Below are positions 8,370 through 16,322 of a DNA stretch of 40,038 nt, in pieces. The stretch lies in contig SLLM01000248.1 of the NCBI GenBank assembly GCA_007134055.1, forward strand, positions 1 through 40,038, given 5' to 3'. Positions within the stretch are counted from its first letter, which is position 1. Each line of letters opens with the position of its first letter. The position numbers were made by a program, and so were the translations under genes. Below the pieces are notes generated by a model, which worked only from the letters and a program-made list of their open reading frames with translations, did no database searches and had not been told where the DNA came from. Origin of the DNA: Ectothiorhodospiraceae bacterium (lineage in GTDB: Bacteria > Pseudomonadota > Gammaproteobacteria > Nitrococcales > Aquisalimonadaceae).

Positions 8370-10436
8370 TCAGACCTCCGAGCAGACCCGGTTGCGCCCT
8401 TCCCGCTTGGCCCGGTACATGGCCTGATCCGCCCGCGCCACCATGGATCGGCGGTTGTCGCCGGGATGCCAGGTCGTTACACCGACGCTGACGGTGACCG
8501 GTTGCGTACCCGGAATCTCCATGCCCGCCACGGATTGACGCAGCCTTTCCCCCAGAAACCCGGCGGCATCGGCATCACTGTTGGTCGCCAGCACAACGAA
8601 TTCCTCGCCGCCCCACCGTCCGAGATAGTCGGAGCCGCGCAGCATCCGTTGCACCTGCGCCGCGAGGGCGGTGAGCACACGGTCGCCGGCCTCGTGCCCG
8701 TAGCAATCATTGATCTGCTTGAAATGGTCGACATCGAACAGCAGCAGGGCGCAGCGGCGATCGTAGCGCTCCGCGGCGGCAATCTCCGCATCGATCTGCT
8801 GTTCCACCCGGTACCGGTTCCAGGTGCCGGTCAGCGGATCGGTATGCGCCAGGTGCTCCAGACGGCGATTGGCTTCGATCAGGCGGGAGTTGAGTTCGTC
8901 GAACTCCCGGCTGACGGCCAGCACGGCGAGATCCTCTCCCAGCTCCACGGCCGCACGGTGCTCCACGGGCGTCCAGGGAAGCGAACTGCCACGGATCTCC
9001 TCGCGCCAGGATGCGAAGGAACTGCGCGGTGTCAGCACCGGCCTGCCCTCCCGCTTCACCGGCACATCTTGCGGCTTCCCCGCCCAGACCCGGGTCTCCA
9101 CCTGCTCGGGCCGGAACAGCAGCAGCCAGCCAGGGCTGGAGTCACCAACCGAGAGGGGCACCGCCAGCAGGCCGCACCACTGGCTCTTGCCGAAAACCCC
9201 GGCCAGCGGCGAGGATCTCAGCCTGCGGCTGTACCATGCCTCCCCCCGCCCGATGGGACCGGAGAGATACTCCGCCACCTGCAGCAGCCGTGCACGCCCG
9301 GGGAGCCGCCCCACACGGGCAACCTGGTCGCGATACACCAGGGCGACCCCGCAGGCCCCGAACAGTGCCAGCCATTCAGGACCATGCCGCCGCAACAGCT
9401 TCGCAGGCCCCTGCAGGCGTCCCCGCTCCCGTGTCAGGAGTCCGCGGCTGTCATGCACCCGCTGCAGGTAACGGGCATCCTCCCGGGACTGGAGCAGCAG
9501 CAGTCGCGACGTGGCCATGTACACCATGGCGGCAACGGCATCCCGCAAGGCGGGGGATATGCGCCGGGGCGTCCGCCCGTGGCAAGCCAGCAATCCCCAG
9601 AGACCATCGTCGCCGTGCATGGCGACGGACAGCGACGAGCCCACACCCATGTTGCGCAGGTAGGTCAGGTGCACCGGCGAGACGGCACGGAGCATGCCCG
9701 CCGACAGGTCCAGGGAAACGCCTCCCTCCGGATCGCGGTCCGGAACGAGGACGACGGCATCGGCGGTGGCGTCGGGAATGCTGCGAATGGCGTTGATGGA
9801 GTACAGGCGCCGCACCTGGGGCGGGATGTCGCTGGCCGGGAAGTGATGGTCCAGATAGCTGTCGACCTTCTCGCCGCGGCTCTCCGCCACCACGCTGCCG
9901 TGCCCGTCCTCGTCGAAGCGGTACACCATCACCCGGTCGAACCCGGCGAGGGAACGCACCCCCTCCACCAGCCCGTCGAGCAGCGTGGAGGGCTGTTCGG
10001 CGCGCGCCAGTGCCTGCAACTGCCGGTTGACGGCGGACAGCAGGGGGGTTTCCCGGCGTCCCCCCATGGGTTCCAGCTCGATGACGACACGATTGCCGCT
10101 GCGGTAGGCCAGTACGTGGTAGCGACGCACGTGATCGGCGTGCCGACGGCTGGCAACCAGGGCGGAGGGCAACTGCCCGCGCCCGGCCAGTTCCCGTCGC
10201 AGGCGACCCAGCAGCCTTGCCCCCAGCACCCGCGACGGCCCCGCCACGGGTGCATCGCGGGCGGTAACGTCCAGGTATGCGTCGAGATTGGCACTGGCCT
10301 GCAGCACCCGCTCCATGGCGTGATCCAGGCTCAGAAGGCAGCCATCGGGCTGGATCGCATCGGGCTGGTGAATCGGCTCGCGCGCGCACTCCTCAAGGGC
10401 TGCAAGGACCTCTGCGTCGCTGAACCGTGTGGACAT
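8370..10436 (-). CDS. bphP: bacteriophytochrome (PAS-GAF-PHY) with C-terminal GGDEF diguanylate cyclase
   Basis: Start MSTRFSDAEVLAALEECAREPIHQPDAIQPDG (chromophore-Cys region), GAF DHHFPASDIPPQVRRLYSINAIRSIPD and LRAVSPVHLTYLRNMGVGSS, PHY FRPEQVETRVWAGKP and PRSSF tongue, GGDEF LLLFDVDHFKQINDCYGHEAGD...RGSDYLGRWGGEEF. Confidence 0.93.
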   Translation of the reverse strand: MSTRFSDAEVLAALEECAREPIHQPDAIQPDGCLLSLDHAMERVLQASANLDAYLDVTARDAPVAGPSRVLGARLLGRLRRELAGRGQLPSALVASRRHADHVRRYHVLAYRSGNRVVIELEPMGGRRETPLLSAVNRQLQALARAEQPSTLLDGLVEGVRSLAGFDRVMVYRFDEDGHGSVVAESRGEKVDSYLDHHFPASDIPPQVRRLYSINAIRSIPDATADAVVLVPDRDPEGGVSLDLSAGMLRAVSPVHLTYLRNMGVGSSLSVAMHGDDGLWGLLACHGRTPRRISPALRDAVAAMVYMATSRLLLLQSREDARYLQRVHDSRGLLTRERGRLQGPAKLLRRHGPEWLALFGACGVALVYRDQVARVGRLPGRARLLQVAEYLSGPIGRGEAWYSRRLRSSPLAGVFGKSQWCGLLAVPLSVGDSSPGWLLLFRPEQVETRVWAGKPQDVPVKREGRPVLTPRSSFASWREEIRGSSLPWTPVEHRAAVELGEDLAVLAVSREFDELNSRLIEANRRLEHLAHTDPLTGTWNRYRVEQQIDAEIAAAERYDRRCALLLFDVDHFKQINDCYGHEAGDRVLTALAAQVQRMLRGSDYLGRWGGEEFVVLATNSDADAAGFLGERLRQSVAGMEIPGTQPVTVSVGVTTWHPGDNRRSMVARADQAMYRAKREGRNRVCSEV

Positions 10437-10440
10437 TCCA

Positions 10441-11100
10441 TCAGCCCCCGTTCGTTCCCACACGCCCGGCCGGCACCGCCTGTGCCGGGAACGGCGCCAC
10501 TCCCCACCAGGCGTCAAGATAACCCTCCAGCGCGACGAATGTCTCTCGCCCGGCCGCCGCCACGCCGGCGAAGTCGTGGCGCTCGCCCCGCGCCATCACC
10601 AGATCCCGGTACGTCGCCCAGCAGCGCTGCCGGTAGAGATGAAAATAGCGCGCGCCGCAGGTTTCATCGAGACCGAGCACCTCCCGGAGCCGGGGGGCGA
10701 TCACGCGACCGCCCTGGGTGGCGCCCTCGAGCACGTAGAGGATACCCAGAACCCGGTCCGCACAGTCCGCGGCGGGCAGGTTGCGGTTACTGCCACCAGG
10801 GCACGGAGACCAGGCCCCACCAACGTCGAGATCCCGCAGGTCCGCCTGCAGCAACGACGCCCGCGAGAGGAAGGGATACGGGCCCATCGAAGGCCTTGAC
10901 AACCCTGCCAACTCCGGCCGCAGGCGCCTCTCCAGGCCAAGGAAGAAGTCAAGAAAGGCCACCAGCACCCGCGCGTAGACCGTGACATCGATCCTGCCGG
11001 ACGAAAGCGGCGTCACCAGGGGATGGCGTTCGATACGGCGGTGTTCGGCGGCGGTCGCGCGCCGGAGATGTTGCAGCAGGTGGATGCCGTGTGTACTCAT
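10441..11100 (-). CDS. bphO: heme oxygenase (biliverdin-producing, BphO-like)
   Basis: LLQHLRRATAAEHRRIERHPLVTPL (proximal His region), VLGILYVLEGATQGGRVIAPRL; stop 4 nt upstream of the bphP start. Confidence 0.87.
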   Translation of the reverse strand: MSTHGIHLLQHLRRATAAEHRRIERHPLVTPLSSGRIDVTVYARVLVAFLDFFLGLERRLRPELAGLSRPSMGPYPFLSRASLLQADLRDLDVGGAWSPCPGGSNRNLPAADCADRVLGILYVLEGATQGGRVIAPRLREVLGLDETCGARYFHLYRQRCWATYRDLVMARGERHDFAGVAAAGRETFVALEGYLDAWWGVAPFPAQAVPAGRVGTNGG

Positions 11101-11245
11101 TCGCAAGATCACCATCGGGGGCAGTCGCAGGATACCGGGATACCGGCCCCCCAAGCGACCCCGGGCCCTGATCGTCGGGACGATATTCGGGTGCCGACCA
11201 CCATGGGAGGCATGGCAGGACCACATCAGGCCTGAATTTCCATTG

Positions 11246-11262
11246 AATTGGAGTGCCCAATT
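11246..11262. promoter_or_regulatory. inverted repeat in AT-rich island of divergent intergenic region
   Basis: AATTGG-AGTGC-CCAATT in an otherwise GC-rich region between bphO and the binding-protein operon. Confidence 0.35.
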
Positions 11263-11533
11263 TACAAAGTTTATCAATTCCAGTGTACTTGACAGCATGC
11301 AGCGCCCGTAGAAATACTGGAACCAAGGTCGAGGAAGTGCTGAAGTATCAACACCCCCTGACCCGACTGGCCTGTGCGGGCGCATGTGATTGGCAAGGCA
11401 AGGGCTTCGGCAGGCCGCAAGGGTCTGCCCCAGGGGGGGAGCGTTGCGGGCAAGTTCTTTCTACCCCGGATGGGACGTGTGTCGTGCGCGGGCTGCTGAC
11501 GAAACGCATGAGCACGGCAGCTGCGTCCACAGC

Positions 11534-12571
11534 ATGCGCCCGGCACACCCGTTGCTGCTGGTACTACTCCTCCTTCTCACCATGCCGGGCGCCCACGCGG
11601 GCGCAGGACTTCCCGATCCGGTGCGGCTCCTCGGTGTCGGTTATCTCGGTGACCTGCCCACGCTGGTCGCCCGGGAGGAAGGGCTGTTCGGCCAGCGGGA
11701 ACTCCGCGTGGACGCGGTTCGCGGACAGTCCGGCATGGAGAATCTCCGTGCGCTGCGGGCGGGGGACGCCGAGTTCGCCCTGATGGCGCCGACGCCGCTG
11801 GTTCTGGACCGTCTCACCAATCCCGCCGAACGCGCCGGGGACGAACCGGTGATCCTGGCGAGCCTCGTGCACACCACCCACCTCAATCACGTGGTCACCC
11901 TCACCGACACAGGCATCCGCCACCCGCACCAGCTACCGGGACGGCGGGTAGGCCTGATGGCAGGCACCAATTCCGAGTTCCTCTGGTGGCTGTTTGCGCC
12001 CTACCATCGCTTTTCGCCGACTGCAGTGGAACTCGTGGACCTGCCGGTGGAGGAACTGGGCGATGCCCTCGCCGGCGGCAGGATCGATGCCGCCGTCCTC
12101 TGGGAGCCATGGACATCACGCCTGGCACGGCGCTTCGGCAACCGCCTGCATCACCTGCCCGGCGGCGACATCTATACGGAAAAGTGGGTGCTGGTGACGA
12201 CCCGCCGAATCGCCCGGGAACACGCCGAACTCTGCCGCCGGATTCTCGCCGCCTACCAGGAGGCCATCACCCGCATCGAGGAGCGTCCCGACAGTGCCCT
12301 TGGCATGTATGCCGAAGACGCTGGCCTCACCGGGGAACCGGAGGAGGGCAAACACGAGGCGGCGTTCTTCACCCTGACCCTGGACTGGTCCCTGCTGACC
12401 ACGCTACAGCAACAAGTGGAGTGGGCCCGGCACTCGGGGCGGGCGGCGCCCCAGCCCCAGGCCGACACCGATATCCTGTCCTGGATCGCCACCGAGCCGC
12501 TACGCGACCTGGCACCGGAGGCCGTCAGCATACCGGCCTCCACCGCGAATACCGCGCGTAGTGCTCCATGA
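11534..12571 (+). CDS. periplasmic ABC-type substrate-binding protein (NMT1/SsuA-like), no adjacent ABC permease or ATPase
   Basis: Signal peptide MRPAHPLLLVLLLLLTMPGAHA; VRLLGVGYLGDLPTLVAREEGLFGQRELRVDAVRGQSGMENLRALRAGDAEFALMAPTPLVLD; GRRVGLMAGTNSEFLWWLF; LAGGRIDAAVLWEPW. Confidence 0.85.
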   Translation: MRPAHPLLLVLLLLLTMPGAHAGAGLPDPVRLLGVGYLGDLPTLVAREEGLFGQRELRVDAVRGQSGMENLRALRAGDAEFALMAPTPLVLDRLTNPAERAGDEPVILASLVHTTHLNHVVTLTDTGIRHPHQLPGRRVGLMAGTNSEFLWWLFAPYHRFSPTAVELVDLPVEELGDALAGGRIDAAVLWEPWTSRLARRFGNRLHHLPGGDIYTEKWVLVTTRRIAREHAELCRRILAAYQEAITRIEERPDSALGMYAEDAGLTGEPEEGKHEAAFFTLTLDWSLLTTLQQQVEWARHSGRAAPQPQADTDILSWIATEPLRDLAPEAVSIPASTANTARSAP

Positions 12572-15500
12572 AGCTGGAGCGCCTCGCCGTCGTCAGCATG
12601 ATGGGCTGCCTGCTGGGGTTGCTGGCACTGGCGGTGGCTGGCGGCATCACCCTGGATCGGGTACAGCAGACCCAGCAACAGGGATCCCTGTTGCTGGAAC
12701 TCAAGAGCCGCATCGACAACCTCTCCATCGCCACCGACGCGCTGCTGCTCCATCAGCCCGACAGCTCCCTCTGGACCGCCTACCAGGCGGATGCCAGGGC
12801 CCTGCAGCAGGAACTCGAGGCCCTCGCCCGGGACCATCCTGCCGCTGCCCGGGCCGCCCACCATATCCGGCTGCTGGTGGAAACGCTGGCGGGTGCCCTT
12901 GACCAGCCGGACGTACCCCGGGGAGACGCCGGCATGCCGACGCCCGGAAGCGTGGGACCGCTGGAGGTGCCGGAACGCAGCCGGATCATCCTGAACCAGG
13001 TGGCGGGACACAGCATGGCTCTGGACGCTTCGCTGGACCGGTTGCTGCACCAGCGCCAGGCAGAGATCAACCGCAGCGCCCACTGGGCCATTGGCGGTTT
13101 CGCCGGCGCTGCGCTGCTTTTCGGGGTGATCTGCGTGTTCGCCTTCGGCCTGATCTTCCGGCGGATCAGCGGTCCGATCCGCGCCCTGTCCCGGACCATC
13201 GACGCGATCGAAGCCGGAGATACCCGTACCCGGGCGCCGGCGACCGGCGAGGACGAGCTGGCAGACCTGGCCCGCGCGTTCAACGGGATGCTCGATCACC
13301 AGCAGGCGGACGCCGCCCGCCTTCTGGAACAACAGCTCGAGCTGGAACGTCGTGAACGCATGCTGGCGGCTTCCCAGCGCGTGGCGCGGGTGGGAAGCTG
13401 GCGGCGGGAGCTCGTCAGCGACCACCTCGAGTGGTCGGGGGAGACCTACCGGATCCTGGGCGTATCTCCGAGCAATTTCCCGCCGACCCTCGAGGCGTTC
13501 GCTGCCCTGATCGACGAGGATGACCGCACGGCATTGCTCCGCGAGTACCACGCCGCCTCGGGGGGCAGAAAACCCAACGTCCTGGAACTCCGCGTCACGC
13601 GGCCGGATGGCGAAATCCGTCACGTGCAGCTCCGGTCCGAACTGGAGTACGGCACCGACGGCAGGCTGTGCGCAATCTCCGGCACCATCCAGGACATCAC
13701 CGAACAACACCGGGCCGAAGAGCATCTGCTGCAGTACCGGGAACTCGTGGAGGGAAGTCGTGACCTCTTCTGCGTGATCGGCAGTGACTACCGGTACGTG
13801 ATGTGCAACCAGGCCTATGCCGACCTGTTCGGCCTCGACCGCGACGCGGTCGAGGGAATGCACCTGCGCGAGCTGCGCGGCGAGGAATTCTTCCTCAAGG
13901 AAGCCAAACCCCCCATCGACCGCTGCCTGGCCGGTGAACCACAGATCTTCGAGGCCGAGCGCACCTACATGAACATCGACACGCGGCGCATACTGATCCG
14001 CTACCAGCCGGTGCCGTCGCCGGACGGTGTCATCCGTCAGGTGGCCTCCGTAGCCACCGATCTCACGGACCTGAAGCGGGCCGAGGAAGAACTGCGTGAA
14101 CAGGCTGAATTGCTGCAGATGGCGGGACGGATCGCCCGCTTCGGCGGCTGGTCCGTGGACGTGGCAAGTCGCCGCTGCACCTGGTCCGACGTGGTTCGCC
14201 AGATCCACTGCAGGCCCCCCGACTACAACCCGACCGTGGAACAGGTACTGGCCTCCTACGCGCCGGAGTACCGGGAACGAATCCGGGCCTGCTACACGGC
14301 CTGTTCCGAACGGGGAATCCCGTACGACGAGGAAGCGGAGATCATCACCGCCCAGGGCGCCCGCCGCTGGATCCGCACCGCCGGCGCGCCGGTGTACGAT
14401 GCCAGTGGCACCGTCATCCGGGTGGACGGCGCCTTCCAGGATGTCACCGATCGCCGGGCCTTGCTGGAGAAGCTGCAGCGCCAGGAAGAGTACCTGCGCC
14501 GCTCCCGCAACGAGATCTCGCGGGCGCTGGATACCCGGCAGGCCCTGGTCAACTCCCTGCCGGCCCACATCGCGCTGCTGGACCGGCACGGCACCATCAT
14601 CGACGTGAACCAGCAATGGCGGCAGTTCGCGGAAGTGGGTGGCTACCCGGACCCGGACCACGGAGTGGGCCGGAACTACCCGGAGATCTGCAGTCGCGCC
14701 ACGGGCTCCGGTGGCGATGACGCAACCGCGGCCGCGGCGGGGCTGCGGGCCGTACTGGAGGGTCGCCAGGAGAGCTTCACCCTCGAATACCCCTGCCATT
14801 CCCCGCGGCAGCGCCGCTGGTTTCGCCTGATGGCCCGCCGCCTCGCCGGCGGGAGCGATGACGCAGCGCAGTATGGCGCGGTCGTCATGCACGTGGACAT
14901 CACCGAACGCAAACTGGCGGAGGAGGAGCTCAACCGCCTTGCCTTTCGCGATCCGGTTACCGGCCTGCTGAACCGACCGGGGTTCATGGACGCATTCCAC
15001 CGCCGCATGGAGGAATCCGGCTGGGATGAATGCGGCATGGTGCTCATGCTCGACCTGGAAGGCCACCGCAACGTCAACGACGCTCACGGCTACCAGGCCG
15101 GCGACACGCTCCTCACCGAGATCGGCCAACGCCTGCAGGAACGCACCGGACCGGGGGCGATCGTCGGGCGTATCGGCGGAGACGAGTACGTGCTCTTCCT
15201 TCCCTCCGGCGGCACCCTGTCGGCAGAGCAGCGCCGCCGGACGGTGGCCTCAACCTTCGCCGAGCCCTTCCGGATCGGGTTCCTGCGGATCGAAGCAGCG
15301 GCGCGCTTCGGCCATACGAGCCTCGGCCCGCAGCGGCGTGATGCGGAGGCACTGCTCCGTGAAGCGGAGCTCGCACTGTTCGAGGCCCGGGCCGGCCGCC
15401 TGCGTGGGTGGGCCGCCTACACCGCGGAACTCGACAGGAACGTACGCCAGCGCATCGACACCACACGGGAGTTGCGGCGGGCACTGGAGGATCACCAGTT

Positions 15501-16257
15501 CGAACTGCACTACCAGCCCAAGGTCGACCTGGAAACCGGAGAACTCATCGCCTGCGAGGCCCTATTGCGGTGGAACCACCCCCGGCACGGACTGCGTCCC
15601 CCGGGACTGTTCATCCCCGTTGCCGAACAGAGCCAGCTCATCGGCCCCATCGGTGACTGGGCACTGTTCGAGGCCTGCCGGCAACTGCGTGAATGGCGGG
15701 ATGCCGGTCTGGAGGTGGTCCGCATCGCCGTGAACGTTTCCGTGGTGCAGTTCCACCTCGGTGGCTTCACGGACCGGGTGCGCGCGGCGGTGGCCGCCCA
15801 CGGGGTGGACCCGGCGAGTCTCACCCTGGAAATCACCGAAAGCGTCTTCGCCAGGGAGTCCGAGGCCCTGCGGGGGCAGCTGCGCGAACTCCACGAGCTG
15901 GGAGTGCGCCTGTCCCTGGATGATTTCGGTACTGGCTACTCCTCCCTGCTCTACCTCCAGCAGTACCCCTTCGACGAGATCAAGATCGACATGGGCTTCG
16001 TCCAGCACGTCCTGGATGACCCGTACAGCCGCAAGATCGTCACCACGGTATTGGGGATCGCCGGCGCGCTGGGCGCCGAAGCAGTGGCCGAGGGGGTGGA
16101 GAGCACGGCCGTGCGGGATGCGCTCCTGGAAATGGGCTGCCGCACCGGACAGGGGTACTACTACAGCGTGCCGCTGGCCGCGGAGGACGTCCGCTGGCTG
16201 CTGGAGAAGCGCTCGCCGCTGCCCCTGCCCCTGGTGCGGGAGCAGCGCAATGTCTGA
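12568..16257 (+). CDS. transmembrane HAMP-multiPAS-GGDEF-EAL c-di-GMP signalling protein
   Basis: 1229 aa; two N-terminal TM segments around a ~145-aa periplasmic region; HAMP-like RRISGPIRALSRTIDAIEAGD; several PAS/PAC-like repeats; RIGGDEYVLFLP; EAL (EALLRW, NVS, EITES, DDFGTGYSSL, AEGVES, GQGYYYS); ATGA overlap with previous gene. Confidence 0.93.
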   Translation: MKLERLAVVSMMGCLLGLLALAVAGGITLDRVQQTQQQGSLLLELKSRIDNLSIATDALLLHQPDSSLWTAYQADARALQQELEALARDHPAAARAAHHIRLLVETLAGALDQPDVPRGDAGMPTPGSVGPLEVPERSRIILNQVAGHSMALDASLDRLLHQRQAEINRSAHWAIGGFAGAALLFGVICVFAFGLIFRRISGPIRALSRTIDAIEAGDTRTRAPATGEDELADLARAFNGMLDHQQADAARLLEQQLELERRERMLAASQRVARVGSWRRELVSDHLEWSGETYRILGVSPSNFPPTLEAFAALIDEDDRTALLREYHAASGGRKPNVLELRVTRPDGEIRHVQLRSELEYGTDGRLCAISGTIQDITEQHRAEEHLLQYRELVEGSRDLFCVIGSDYRYVMCNQAYADLFGLDRDAVEGMHLRELRGEEFFLKEAKPPIDRCLAGEPQIFEAERTYMNIDTRRILIRYQPVPSPDGVIRQVASVATDLTDLKRAEEELREQAELLQMAGRIARFGGWSVDVASRRCTWSDVVRQIHCRPPDYNPTVEQVLASYAPEYRERIRACYTACSERGIPYDEEAEIITAQGARRWIRTAGAPVYDASGTVIRVDGAFQDVTDRRALLEKLQRQEEYLRRSRNEISRALDTRQALVNSLPAHIALLDRHGTIIDVNQQWRQFAEVGGYPDPDHGVGRNYPEICSRATGSGGDDATAAAAGLRAVLEGRQESFTLEYPCHSPRQRRWFRLMARRLAGGSDDAAQYGAVVMHVDITERKLAEEELNRLAFRDPVTGLLNRPGFMDAFHRRMEESGWDECGMVLMLDLEGHRNVNDAHGYQAGDTLLTEIGQRLQERTGPGAIVGRIGGDEYVLFLPSGGTLSAEQRRRTVASTFAEPFRIGFLRIEAAARFGHTSLGPQRRDAEALLREAELALFEARAGRLRGWAAYTAELDRNVRQRIDTTRELRRALEDHQFELHYQPKVDLETGELIACEALLRWNHPRHGLRPPGLFIPVAEQSQLIGPIGDWALFEACRQLREWRDAGLEVVRIAVNVSVVQFHLGGFTDRVRAAVAAHGVDPASLTLEITESVFARESEALRGQLRELHELGVRLSLDDFGTGYSSLLYLQQYPFDEIKIDMGFVQHVLDDPYSRKIVTTVLGIAGALGAEAVAEGVESTAVRDALLEMGCRTGQGYYYSVPLAAEDVRWLLEKRSPLPLPLVREQRNV

Positions 16258-16322
16258 AGAATCCGACCCGGGAGACGATGGCACCGGGCACGGTCAACGA
16301 AGGCCAACCGACGGGAGAGCGC

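Noticed and set aside
8466-10985. 839-aa plus-strand ORF
   Set aside because: Antisense to the bacteriophytochrome and heme oxygenase; low-complexity Pro/Gln/His-rich translation.
11287-11320. TTGACA at ~11288 as the main promoter of the Kai operon
   Set aside because: -35 is perfect but no good -10 at 16-18 bp spacing; left as unproven.
11380-11480. Possible c-di-GMP riboswitch in the leader of the binding-protein operon
   Set aside because: A GNRA-like hairpin is present but the GEMM-I core elements I know (GGGCAAACC, GGGACGCAAAGCC) are absent.
12253-15129. 958-aa minus-strand ORF
   Set aside because: Antisense to the PAS-GGDEF-EAL gene; composition is a high-GC shadow ORF with no recognisable domain.
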